Source: Selenomonadaceae bacterium (lineage in GTDB: Bacteria > Bacillota > Negativicutes > Selenomonadales > Selenomonadaceae). From it: a stretch of 45,962 bases of DNA. A program made the position numbers and the translations under genes. Within the stretch, counting starts at the first letter, position 1. Each line of letters starts with the position of its first letter. The DNA lies in NCBI GenBank assembly GCA_017476005.1, contig JAFVEM010000043.1:1-45962 (forward strand), written 5' to 3'. The notes beneath the pieces were generated by a model. It saw nothing but the letters and a program-made list of their open reading frames with translations, searched no databases and had not been told where the DNA came from. Shown here piece after piece: positions 32,752 to 40,975 of the stretch.

Positions 32752-34578
32752 ATGCGTCTTACGGTGCGCGAGGAAAACAGGCTGATACGCTTTGGAGCGG
32801 CGGCGGTGGGGTATCTGGTTTGCCTGACGGCCTTTTATCTTAATATCGGGCAGGACATGGGGCCGGGATACTTAATGCCCTTGGTGTTGCCGGTGATTTT
32901 CTCCCTGCTGGCGCTCCAATACGCCACGGGTCGCCTCCTTACCTCGGGAGAATTTTTGCCGGATCTCATCACTGGGCTTAGCTGGTGCGTGGCCTTTCCC
33001 CTTCTCTACACTTGGACTTACGAAAAGCCTTGGTTCATGTCCAAAATTTCTTACGATTTTATCATCGGCACCGGGCTTTTTGTCGGCCTCACGGCCTTAA
33101 CGGGGCTACTCATGGAAAGTCGCTTCAGACGAGGCGCGGCTTTTTTGTTGGCGCTCCTAAACTTGACGGTCATCGCCGTCCCCTTCGTGCAGTTTGCCTA
33201 CTATACCACCGTGTGGCATTGCCTCTCCCCTGCCTCCCTCATGGCGCTTTATCTCACTAATTACCGGGAGAGTTTGGACTATATAGAATCGAGTTTCGGG
33301 ATTCTGCCGGCGCTCTTAATAGTGCTGGGACTCATGCTTTTCGTTTACTGGAGTTATCGCTGTCATTTGGCTTATGGGCAGTTTCGCGCTCGGGAAAAAA
33401 GCCTCTGGTGGCAAAAGGGACTGTTGGTAATTCTGGCCGCCGCCTCCTTCTACGTCGCCGTAATCTGGCATCTGCCTTTAAGCTCCATTGCCGGTTTGTG
33501 GCACGATGTCACCGATTATGTGGCCAAAACCGCCGAATATGAAAAAGGGCAGGAGACGCGCTTTAATTCCCTGCGGCTTGACGGCGCGAATACGCTCTCC
33601 GCCAAAGTCCCCGGCACCGTGATTTTAGTTATCGGCGAGTCGGCCTCCCGGAACTACATGCACGCTTTCACCCCGAATTTTCCCTACGATAATACGCCGT
33701 GGCTATCCGAGCAAGTGACGACGAGCCGCGATTTTCTTCTTTTTCATAACGTCTATGCCGCGTGGTCGCAGACGGTGCCGGTGTTGCAACGGGCTTTGAC
33801 GGAGGAGAGCCAGTACAATAACAAGGATTTTCTCGACGCTGTTTCCATTGTAGATGTGGCCAAAAAGAGCGGCTACGAAACTTGGTGGTTCAGCAATCAG
33901 GGACGCTACGGCCAATTTGACAGCGTGATTACCATGATTGCCAAAACTGCCCACCATGCCGAGTGGACGGACGATTCCTTCAGCTATTCCGATAAATACG
34001 ATGCGGCGCTTTTAGATTATCTCCCCCGGGTGGATGCCGCCAAAAATAATTTTATTGTCCTGCACCTCATGGGGAGCCACATTTACTACAATAATCGCTA
34101 TCCCTCCACCTTTGAACGCTGGCGCACCGCCGACGGCACCGGCATGGCGCTCTCTACCCCCTCTTACGCCAACACCATTTTATACACCGATTACATTTTG
34201 CAGGAGATTTATAATTACGCCAAGGAAAACTTGAACCTCGCGGCCATGATATACTTTTCCGACCATGGGGAGAACCTAGCCATTTCCCATAATCCCGACG
34301 TGTTCAGTTTTGACATGGTACGCATTCCCATGTTCGTTTATCTGTCCCCGGAGTATCAAAGAGCCATGCCGGAGCAAACTTACGCCCTGCGCCGCCACCA
34401 AGAAAGTTACTTCACCAACGATATGCTCTACGATACCTTGTGCGGCATCCTGAACGCTCCCTCCAATCGCTACGAGGCCGGACAGGATTTCAGCTCCCGA
34501 GACTATGCTTTTTCCCGGGAAAATCTCACCACCATGTTGGGACAACGCAAACTCACCGAAGATACCACGGGGGAATAA
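32752..34578 (+). CDS. Phosphoethanolamine-transferase-like sulfatase
   Basis: A 608-residue membrane protein with five or so N-terminal membrane segments (residues about 15-245) and a periplasmic alkaline-phosphatase/sulfatase-fold domain. GTVILVIGESASRNYMHAF near residue 285, AAWSQTVPVLQRALT near 335 (candidate Thr nucleophile), VLHLMGSHIYYNNRYP and IYFSDHGENLAISHNPD near 500 (D-H-G and His metal ligands) match the EptA/CptA group, which adds phosphoethanolamine to lipid A or core sugar. I used the ATG at 32752 (AAAAGGAG 9 bases upstream); the longer frame crosses a terminator. This modification usually lowers sensitivity to cationic peptides. The acceptor is not determinable here. Confidence 0.85.
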   Translation: MRLTVREENRLIRFGAAAVGYLVCLTAFYLNIGQDMGPGYLMPLVLPVIFSLLALQYATGRLLTSGEFLPDLITGLSWCVAFPLLYTWTYEKPWFMSKISYDFIIGTGLFVGLTALTGLLMESRFRRGAAFLLALLNLTVIAVPFVQFAYYTTVWHCLSPASLMALYLTNYRESLDYIESSFGILPALLIVLGLMLFVYWSYRCHLAYGQFRAREKSLWWQKGLLVILAAASFYVAVIWHLPLSSIAGLWHDVTDYVAKTAEYEKGQETRFNSLRLDGANTLSAKVPGTVILVIGESASRNYMHAFTPNFPYDNTPWLSEQVTTSRDFLLFHNVYAAWSQTVPVLQRALTEESQYNNKDFLDAVSIVDVAKKSGYETWWFSNQGRYGQFDSVITMIAKTAHHAEWTDDSFSYSDKYDAALLDYLPRVDAAKNNFIVLHLMGSHIYYNNRYPSTFERWRTADGTGMALSTPSYANTILYTDYILQEIYNYAKENLNLAAMIYFSDHGENLAISHNPDVFSFDMVRIPMFVYLSPEYQRAMPEQTYALRRHQESYFTNDMLYDTLCGILNAPSNRYEAGQDFSSRDYAFSRENLTTMLGQRKLTEDTTGE

Positions 34579-34699
34579 ATTTTTATCATTCTCCCACAAG
34601 GATTTTTCGCCGCCGCGTCGAATAAATCACCTAGCAGTAAGCAGTGTTGGCAATTTAAACTCAGATGGGAGGGAACTGTTGCGGCGACAACGCTGAAAA

Positions 34700-36736
34700 A
34701 TGCCGTCGCAACGAATATCTATGGCGACACACATTGCGCTGGTGTCTCACGACCCGTGGCTGGAGCCTTACGAAGAGGCGATTCGCGGCCGTCACGACCA
34801 CGCTCAGTGGAAAATCGGTCAGCTCACCCAAAACGGCAAGCGTACCCTGTCCGATTTTGCCACCGGACATCTTTACTACGGCTTGCACCGCACCGAGGAC
34901 GGCTGGGTATTCCGCGAATGGGCGCCCAACGCCGACGCCATGTACCTAATCGGCGATTTCAACGACTGGCAAAAGGACGAGTCCTATCGTTGTCAGCGGA
35001 TCGAGGGTACCGGCAATTGGGAACTGAAACTGGCTCCCGACAAGCTCAAGCACGGTGATCTCTACAAAATGAAAGTCAACTGGCCAGGCGGCGAGGGAGA
35101 GCGCATCCCCGCTTGGTGCCGCCGAGTGGTGCAGGACGATAACACCAAGATTTTCTCCGCCCAAGTTTGGCAGCCGGAGGAAGACTTCGTGTGGCACGAC
35201 CAAGGCTACAAGCCCAACGTCAACCCCCTCCTCATCTATGAATGCCATATCGGCATGGGGCAGGACGCGGAAAAAGTGGGCAGTTACAAAGAGTTTAAGG
35301 AAAACGTACTGCCTCGGGTCATAAAAGATGGCTACAACTGTATTCAAATCATGGCCATCCAAGAGCACCCCTACTACGGCAGTTTCGGCTACCATGTCAG
35401 CTCTTTCTTTGCTCCCAGCTCCCGTTTCGGCACCCCGGAGGAGCTGAAAGACCTCATCGACACCGCCCATCAGCAAGGCATTACCGTCATCATGGACATC
35501 GTACACAGCCATGCGGTGAAAAATCAGGTAGAAGGTCTGGGCAACCTCTGCGGCGATCCCAATCAATTCTTCTATCCCGGCGACCGTCACGAGCATCCGG
35601 CTTGGGACAGCCTCTGCTTTGACTACGGCAAAGACGACGTTCTCCACTTCCTCATGAGCAATTGCAAATACTGGCTGGAGGAATTTCATTTCGACGGGTT
35701 CCGTTTCGATGGTATCACTTCCATGCTCTACTACAGCCACGGTTTGGGCGAAGCCTTCATGAGTTACGGGGATTATTTCAACGGCCACCAAGACGACAAC
35801 GCCATCTGCTACCTGACTCTTGCCAACAAGCTCATCCACGAGGTCAACCCCAACGCCATTACCATCGCCGAGGATGTCAGCGGTATGCCGGGGCTGGCGG
35901 CCAAATTCGAGGACGGGGGCTACGGCTTTGATTATCGCCTCGCCATGAACATTCCCGATTATTGGATTAAGACCATCAAAGAGCAACGAGACGAGGACTG
36001 GAAGCCCTCCAGTATTTTCTGGGAAGTTACCAACCGCCGTTCCGACGAAATGACGGTTTCTTACGCCGAAAGTCACGACCAAGCCTTGGTGGGGGACAAG
36101 ACCATTATCTTCCGCCTTATCGACGCGGATATGTACTGGCACTTCAGCAAAGGCGACCGCAACGGCATGGTGGATCGGGGCATCGCCCTCCACAAGATGA
36201 TTCGTCTCGTCACCGCTTCTACTATTAACGGCGGCTATCTGAACTTCATGGGCAACGAGTTCGGCCATCCCGAATGGATTGATTTCCCCCGGGAAGGCAA
36301 CGGCTGGAGCTACAAGTACGCCCGTCGCCAGTGGCATTTGGTTGACGACAAGGCGCTGTGCTACCACTATTTGGGCGACTTTGACCGGGAGATGCTCTCC
36401 GTCATCAAGAGTATTCCCGAGTTCCAAAAGCAGCCTGTCATTGAGATTTGGCACAACGACGGGGATCAAGTGTTGGCTTATATGCGCGGCGATTTGGTCT
36501 TTGTCTTTAACTTCTCCCCGGCGCGTTCTTTCACCGATTACGGCTTCTTGGTACCCAAGGGACGCTACGACGTAGTGCTGAACACCGACGCCAGAAAATT
36601 TGGAGGCAATGGCCTCGCCGATGACAGCGTGCCTCACCTCACCAACCGAGATCCTCTCTACGCCAAAGACGGCAAAGCCTGGCTGAAACTTTACATTCCG
36701 GCTCGCAGCGCCGTGGTATTGCGTAAGACCGAGTAG
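34700..36736 (+). CDS. Eukaryote-type glycogen branching enzyme (GH13)
   Basis: A 678-residue alpha-1,4-glucan branching enzyme. An N-terminal carbohydrate-binding module (WVFREWAPNADAMYLIGDFN) precedes the GH13 barrel: LLIYECHIGMGQDAEKVGSY, YNCIQIMAIQEHPYYGSFGY, IVHSHAVKN, EFHFDGFRFDGITSMLYY (catalytic Asp in FRFDG) and TIAEDVSGMPGL (acid Glu). These stretches resemble animal and fungal GBE1 much more than bacterial GlgB: the YNCIQ-MAI-EH-YY-SFGY run and the SHA-KN loop are shared. It makes the alpha-1,6 branches of glycogen. The ATG at 34700 lacks a clear ribosome-binding site; an ATG at 34721 is possible. No other glycogen genes are in the window. Confidence 0.9.
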   Translation: MPSQRISMATHIALVSHDPWLEPYEEAIRGRHDHAQWKIGQLTQNGKRTLSDFATGHLYYGLHRTEDGWVFREWAPNADAMYLIGDFNDWQKDESYRCQRIEGTGNWELKLAPDKLKHGDLYKMKVNWPGGEGERIPAWCRRVVQDDNTKIFSAQVWQPEEDFVWHDQGYKPNVNPLLIYECHIGMGQDAEKVGSYKEFKENVLPRVIKDGYNCIQIMAIQEHPYYGSFGYHVSSFFAPSSRFGTPEELKDLIDTAHQQGITVIMDIVHSHAVKNQVEGLGNLCGDPNQFFYPGDRHEHPAWDSLCFDYGKDDVLHFLMSNCKYWLEEFHFDGFRFDGITSMLYYSHGLGEAFMSYGDYFNGHQDDNAICYLTLANKLIHEVNPNAITIAEDVSGMPGLAAKFEDGGYGFDYRLAMNIPDYWIKTIKEQRDEDWKPSSIFWEVTNRRSDEMTVSYAESHDQALVGDKTIIFRLIDADMYWHFSKGDRNGMVDRGIALHKMIRLVTASTINGGYLNFMGNEFGHPEWIDFPREGNGWSYKYARRQWHLVDDKALCYHYLGDFDREMLSVIKSIPEFQKQPVIEIWHNDGDQVLAYMRGDLVFVFNFSPARSFTDYGFLVPKGRYDVVLNTDARKFGGNGLADDSVPHLTNRDPLYAKDGKAWLKLYIPARSAVVLRKTE

Positions 36737-36755
36737 TAATATTTAATATTTAATT

Positions 36756-36796
36756 GGGGCTTTGCCCCAAACTCCACAAGGGGCTGGTAGCCCCTT
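36756..36796. repeat. Dispersed double-hairpin repeat, simpler relative
   Basis: GGGGCTTTGCCCC (36756-36768) and AAGGGGCTGGTAGCCCCTT (36778-36796) are two adjacent hairpins. They resemble the elements at 14672 and 31530 in plan, not in exact sequence. Confidence 0.5.
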
Positions 36797-36845
36797 GACC
36801 CGACAATAGATTAACTATGTATGGTGTAATGCCTGAATGTAAAAG

Positions 36846-36878
36846 ACCCGTCGAGATTTTTTCTCGACGGGCTTTTTG
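36846..36878. terminator. Bidirectional terminator
   Basis: CCCGTCGAGA pairs with TCTCGACGGG across TTTTT, followed by CTTTTT on the plus strand. It lies between the convergent branching-enzyme and SpeD-like genes. Confidence 0.88.
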
Positions 36879-36881
36879 CCG

Positions 36882-37340
36882 CTATTTTTTATTGCGTCGC
36901 GCGAGGATGCGAATGACCTTAGCGCCGGTGTTGTGAATTTTTCTTAAGGGGGCGACCCGGGTTTTGGTTTTGGGTTTAATCTCCGTGTCCTGCTCAAAAT
37001 CCCCCCGTTTTAAGAGGGTAGTTTTGATTTTATCCGGCTTAAAGAAGTTCCGAATATCTCGCGCCAGCATCTCAGGCTCCGCCTCCGGCGTGCAAAGGAA
37101 GATGTCCACCGCCACATAGCGCATACTGCTATAGACATGGATTCCCACATGACCCTCGGTAAAAATAAACATCAGCGCCAAGTGATCCGGGGCTATCTGC
37201 TGGGATACCATATTCAGCACCTCGCAACGCCGATCGTGCAAGATACTCTTAAACTGCGCCTGTACCAGCTCGCCATCGCTTAAGATAGCCGTCTTGCAAT
37301 TATAAAGATCCACCGTCAAATGACGCGCCAAAATTTTCAC
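36882..37340 (-). CDS. SpeD-like protein lacking the pyruvoyl serine
   Basis: A 152-residue protein aligned along its length with prokaryotic S-adenosylmethionine decarboxylase: ARHLTVDLYNC at the start and HVGIHVYSSMRYVAVDIFLC (about residues 64-83), which keeps the His and Cys of the active site. The normally invariant E-S-H is E-G-H: the Ser that is cut and turned into the pyruvoyl cofactor is Gly. It therefore cannot self-process in the known way and is probably not a decarboxylase. The C-terminus adds a basic tail (KTKTRVAPLRKIHNTG...RRNKK). The GTG start has AAAGGAG 11 bases upstream. No speE or other polyamine gene is nearby. Confidence 0.8.
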   Translation of the reverse strand: MKILARHLTVDLYNCKTAILSDGELVQAQFKSILHDRRCEVLNMVSQQIAPDHLALMFIFTEGHVGIHVYSSMRYVAVDIFLCTPEAEPEMLARDIRNFFKPDKIKTTLLKRGDFEQDTEIKPKTKTRVAPLRKIHNTGAKVIRILARRNKK

Positions 37341-37370
37341 GGGTACAATCGCTCCTTTGTTATGCGTGGT

Positions 37371-37399
37371 ACAATATCACTTTCCAAAAACTTCGCCAA
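37371..37399 (-). promoter_or_regulatory. Promoter of the SpeD-like gene
   Basis: On the minus strand TTGGCG (37399-37394), 17 bases, TATTGT (37376-37371), about 30 bases before the GTG start. Confidence 0.5.
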
Positions 37400-37447
37400 T
37401 ATCAATAAGCAAGTCATCGTTGGATAGCGTTATATATCATCCATCTT

Positions 37448-37479
37448 GCGCCTCCCCTCAAAAAACAGAGGGGAGGCGC
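37448..37479. terminator. Hairpin after the PBP gene
   Basis: GCGCCTCCCCTC (37448-37459) pairs perfectly with GAGGGGAGGCGC (37468-37479). It lies 7 bases past the stop of the penicillin-binding protein gene on the minus strand. No U-tract follows, so it may protect the mRNA 3' end or terminate weakly. Confidence 0.6.
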
Positions 37480-37485
37480 GCTTGT

Positions 37486-39657
37486 TTAGCTGCGGCCTTT
37501 AGAAGTGGCGCCGCCGCGTTCCGGGGCTGCGCCGGCAGGGGTGGGAGTGGGCGAGGGGGCTGCCGGTTCCGGCGTGGTGGCCGGGACCGGCGTTGTTTGT
37601 GCGGCCGGAGCGGTGGGAGTTTTGCCGTCGCCGTTGTTATTGTTAGTGGCATTGGGAGTATTGGCATCGGGTTTGCCTTGGGTGTCCTGCTTGTCCTCTT
37701 TTTTCTCTTCCTTGGCCTCGCTCTTACTGCTCTTACGGGAGGATTTCTTGTCTTCCTCCAACTCCGTGATGGCGCCGCTGCGGTAAGCCGAGGTGCCTTC
37801 AAAATTTTTCACCGGGTAACTTTGCAAAGCCGCTGTCATGAAAGATTTCCAAATGGTGGCCGGGGTATTGCCGCCTCCCATGCCGTTCAGGCTGGTGTTG
37901 TCGTCGTTGCCCACCCAGACGCCGGCTACCAAGTCCGGGGTATAGCCCACAAACCAAGCGTCGTGATAATCGCTGGTGGTGCCGGTTTTCCCCGCCGCCG
38001 GGCGGCCGATACTCGCTCTGGTGCCGGTGCCGCGCTTAATCACGTCCTCCAGCATACTGGTCAGTTCAATGGCGCTGGCCTCGCTGATAACGCTACGCTG
38101 CTTTATTTCGTTTTGCTCCATGATTTTGCCGTTGCGATCCATCACCTTGATAATGGCCACATGATTCACATGAACGCCCTTATTGGCAAAGGTGCCGTAG
38201 GCGCTGGTGATCTCCAGCGGCGTGACCCCTTTGGTGAGTCCCCCCAGCGAGGAGGCCAAGTTCCGATCGTTTCTCGGCCCTTCCAACACAAAAGTGGTTA
38301 TCCCCATTTCCTGCGCGTAATACAGGGGTTTATCCATGCCGATTTTTTGGGCGACTTTCACCGTGGGGACGTTGAGTGAGGAAATAGCCACCTGCCGCAA
38401 GGTTACTTTGCCCCGAAAGGTACGGTCGTAATTCTGGGGCGACCAATCCCCCACCGTGATTTTGCTGTCATCTATTATTGTATTGGGCGTGAAATTATTT
38501 TCCAAGGCCGCCGCAAACACAAAGGGTTTAAAGGCGGAACCGGGCTGGCGCTCCGCCATGGTGGCGCGGTTGAATTGATCCGTGCCGCGACCGCCTACCA
38601 TGGCTTTAATGTAACCCGTATGCGGGTCGATGGCCACCAAGGCTCCCTGCGGTTCCTGAATGCCGCTGTCGTTCACGAAGTAATCCGGCAGATTCTGCAT
38701 GGCCGCTTCAGCGGCTTTCTGCATATCCATGTCGATGGTGGTATAAATCTTGAGGCCGTCTTTATATACCGCGTCGGCGCCGTATTTATCCACCAACAGC
38801 TGGGTCACATAGTCGATAAAATAAGCCGCCGGCTGGGGGCCGCTTTCCTTGTTGGGGGAGGCCAGTTTTACTTCTTCATGCTTGGTCTTGGCCGCCTCGG
38901 AACCGCTCAGATAACCGTATTTCACCATCTGATCCAAGACCACGGCTTTCCGCTCTTGGGCGGCTTGCAGATTATTGAAGGGGGAGTAATAATTAGGGCT
39001 TTTGGGAATACCGGCCAAGAGCGCACATTCGTTCAAGGTGAGGTTTTCCACGTCCTTGTTAAAATAAGTCCGGGCAGCGGCTTCCACGCCGTATGCGCCT
39101 TGACCAAAATAAATCTGGTTTAAGTACAGCTCCAGTATCTCCTGTTTGGTGTATTGCCGCTCCAGTTGCAAGGCCAAAAAAATCTCTTGAATCTTGCGCT
39201 TGTAAGTCTGGTCTTGGGTGAGGTAAGCGTTTTTGGCCAGCTGCTGGGTGATGGTGGAGCCGCCCTCGGAAATGGTGCGGCCGCTGATGTTTGCCCAAGC
39301 GGCGCGCAAAATTCCTCTGGGGTCAACCCCCATGTGTTCGTAAAACCGATTATCCTCCACCGCCACAAAGGCTTCCTGTAAATTCTTAGGTATCTGGGAA
39401 ATTTTCACCGGCATTCGATTTTCGGCGGCGTGAATGTTGGCGATTTCGTTGCCGTTAATGTCGTAGATTTGCGAAGAGGCCGGTGGGCGAATATCTTCGG
39501 CTATATCCGGCTTGGTATTCATGCTGGCGGTAAGGAAACCGCACCCGATGCCCAAAACCATCACCAAGGCCACCAGCACAAATCCCAGCAACACTCGCCG
39601 GAGCGCGCCGCCTTTTTTGGACGGCCTAGGGCGGCTCGCTACTTTATGCTTCTCCAT
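37486..39657 (-). CDS. Class A penicillin-binding protein (PBP1A-like)
   Basis: A 723-residue bifunctional peptidoglycan synthase. One membrane helix (about residues 20-45), a GT51 glycosyltransferase domain with EAFVAVEDNRFYEHMG near 95 and GGSTITQQLAKN near 130, then a transpeptidase with GSAFKPFVFA (SxxK, near 370), SSLNVPTV (S-x-N, near 435) and AAGKTGTTSDYHD (KTG, near 555). The last about 110 residues are a Lys/Glu then Pro/Thr/Ala-rich tail, likely disordered and possibly wall-associated. It polymerises and cross-links peptidoglycan. AAGGAGG lies about 11 bases before the ATG. Typical length apart from the tail. Confidence 0.95.
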   Translation of the reverse strand: MEKHKVASRPRPSKKGGALRRVLLGFVLVALVMVLGIGCGFLTASMNTKPDIAEDIRPPASSQIYDINGNEIANIHAAENRMPVKISQIPKNLQEAFVAVEDNRFYEHMGVDPRGILRAAWANISGRTISEGGSTITQQLAKNAYLTQDQTYKRKIQEIFLALQLERQYTKQEILELYLNQIYFGQGAYGVEAAARTYFNKDVENLTLNECALLAGIPKSPNYYSPFNNLQAAQERKAVVLDQMVKYGYLSGSEAAKTKHEEVKLASPNKESGPQPAAYFIDYVTQLLVDKYGADAVYKDGLKIYTTIDMDMQKAAEAAMQNLPDYFVNDSGIQEPQGALVAIDPHTGYIKAMVGGRGTDQFNRATMAERQPGSAFKPFVFAAALENNFTPNTIIDDSKITVGDWSPQNYDRTFRGKVTLRQVAISSLNVPTVKVAQKIGMDKPLYYAQEMGITTFVLEGPRNDRNLASSLGGLTKGVTPLEITSAYGTFANKGVHVNHVAIIKVMDRNGKIMEQNEIKQRSVISEASAIELTSMLEDVIKRGTGTRASIGRPAAGKTGTTSDYHDAWFVGYTPDLVAGVWVGNDDNTSLNGMGGGNTPATIWKSFMTAALQSYPVKNFEGTSAYRSGAITELEEDKKSSRKSSKSEAKEEKKEDKQDTQGKPDANTPNATNNNNGDGKTPTAPAAQTTPVPATTPEPAAPSPTPTPAGAAPERGGATSKGRS

Positions 39658-39761
39658 GTATCTAAAAATCCTCCTTATGCTAGTAGAAATGCGTCTTCAA
39701 ATCATGCACTATTGTACTATGCAAGCCCTATAAGTCAAGGAAAACTCCCCCCGGCTCACCC

Positions 39762-40550
39762 CTACGCCTTTAGCTCCACCACGGCAACCCCACGTTCGCG
39801 CAAAGAGGCCACTTCTTTGGCGTCGGCGCCCTCGCAGGTGATTATGGCCGTGATTTTATCGATGCCGGTACTGCGAAAATTATGTTTGCGGCCGATTTTC
39901 GGCGGCGCCGCCAAGACGTAACATTTTCCCTGACAACAGCGAATCATGGTTTCATTCACCGCCGTCTCCGGCAATACCGAAGTGGTTATGCCGGCGTCAA
40001 CGCTGATTCCCCCCACGCCTAAAAAGGCCTTATCCGCAAAAATTTTCGTGAGTGTCAAGGCGGCAAATTCCCCCACCAAGGAACGACGATGCCGGTAAAC
40101 TTTTCCCCCCGTGAGGATTACTTCCACGTTGGGATTATCCACACAGTCAAGGGCGCTGCCGTTATTGGTAATGACAATCACCCGTTTGTCCCCCAAATAA
40201 TTTAACATCATGAGGGTGGTGGAGCTGGAATTCATAAAAATAGTATCCCCGTCCTCCACCAAATCCGCGGCATAACGAGCGATAACCTGTTTCGCCGTTT
40301 CATCTTCCCCGGCCTCGGCGCTATGAGCGGCAGTATCCTCCTCCCGGAGAGTATCCGCCTTCAGCTTGGCGCCGCCGTGAAAACGCTCGATGAGATGCTC
40401 CCGGTCAAACATAATGAGATCTCTTCTGATGGTGGTAGGCGATACGTCAAGTTTGGCGGCCACGGCGTTTACGTCTATTATCTCTTGCCGACGCAGTTCC
40501 TCCAAAAGCGCCTGTTGCCGCTTGAAAACCTCACTCCGGCTATTTTTCAT
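39762..40550 (-). CDS. DeoR/GlpR-family transcriptional regulator
   Basis: A 262-residue repressor. An N-terminal winged helix-turn-helix (ELRRQEIIDVNAVAAKLDVS followed by PTTIRRDLIMF, about residues 18-49) and a C-terminal sugar-phosphate sensor domain with DGDTIFMNSSSTTLMMLNYL, VILTGGKVYRHRRSLVG and FLGVGGISVDAGITT. Such proteins respond to phosphorylated sugars. No sugar genes adjoin it, so its targets are elsewhere. A perfect palindrome sits between its promoter and start (40591-40606), consistent with autoregulation. Confidence 0.9.
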   Translation of the reverse strand: MKNSRSEVFKRQQALLEELRRQEIIDVNAVAAKLDVSPTTIRRDLIMFDREHLIERFHGGAKLKADTLREEDTAAHSAEAGEDETAKQVIARYAADLVEDGDTIFMNSSSTTLMMLNYLGDKRVIVITNNGSALDCVDNPNVEVILTGGKVYRHRRSLVGEFAALTLTKIFADKAFLGVGGISVDAGITTSVLPETAVNETMIRCCQGKCYVLAAPPKIGRKHNFRSTGIDKITAIITCEGADAKEVASLRERGVAVVELKA

Positions 40551-40590
40551 TGGAGCATCCCTTCCCTTTGATTACGAAAACCGCTGTTGC

Positions 40591-40650
40591 TTACGACCGT
40601 AAGCTAGATTTTATGCTCATATTATAAATGATAAGAACCCCGATAAGCAA
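40591..40650 (-). promoter_or_regulatory. DeoR gene promoter and candidate operator
   Basis: On the minus strand TTGCTT (40650-40645), 18 bases, TATAAT (40626-40621). Downstream lies GCTTACGACCGTAAGC (40591-40606), two 7-bp arms around AC: a likely operator between promoter and start codon. The rest of the 425-bp gap to porin 2 is AT-rich and, apart from the porin promoter and leader, I see nothing in it. Confidence 0.55.
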
Positions 40651-40821
40651 CAGGTTTTCACTTCTTTACGTTAAAAAAATATTTAGGTTTATGAATTTTT
40701 TTGTGCATATACGGTTTTATGAATATTGACAGAAATTTACTGCAAGCTATACTCCTACAACTTGCGAGTACAAATCTGAAAAAAACATGAAAAAAAGTTT
40801 ATGTTTTTTTACGAAAACCCC

Positions 40822-40850
40822 TTGCATAGGTGAATTTTTTGTGCTAGTAT
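40822..40850 (+). promoter_or_regulatory. Promoter of SLH porin 2
   Basis: TTGCAT (40822-40827), 17 bases, TAGTAT (40845-40850). The -10 and spacing match the promoter of porin 1 (24997-25025). Confidence 0.7.
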
Positions 40851-40894
40851 TGCCGCAATCGTTAAGGGAGTTCGTTCGGAGGCTATGAGGAAAC

Positions 40895-40930
40895 ATGGAC
40901 ACTCAGAGAAGTTCCTTGCGAAATACTTAG
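40895..40930 (+). CDS. Short upstream frame before SLH porin 2
   Basis: ATG at 40895 within the shared block TGAGGAAACATGGACACTCA (40886-40905) opens an 11-residue frame, MDTQRSSLRNT, then TAG. GAGGA lies just upstream. In porin 1 the matching ATG is in frame with the porin. It may be a leader peptide, or the block may be conserved for RNA or DNA reasons. Confidence 0.3.
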   Translation: MDTQRSSLRNT

Positions 40931-40975
40931 CGAGATGAAAAATTCCGTATTGTGTTTTGAGGAGGAGCTTTTACA

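Noticed and set aside
34946-36637. A 563-residue open frame antisense to the branching enzyme
   Set aside because: The plus-strand GH13 motifs are unambiguous; the antisense frame lacks recognisable motifs and results from codon bias.
37357-38379. A 340-residue open frame on the plus strand opposite the penicillin-binding protein gene
   Set aside because: Low-complexity Arg/Gly/Ala-rich translation, no family resemblance; it is the shadow of the GC-rich tail and transpeptidase part of the minus-strand gene.
40137-40145. TTATCCACA, an exact DnaA box inside the DeoR gene
   Set aside because: Single and within coding sequence; one or two such hits are expected in a window of this size.
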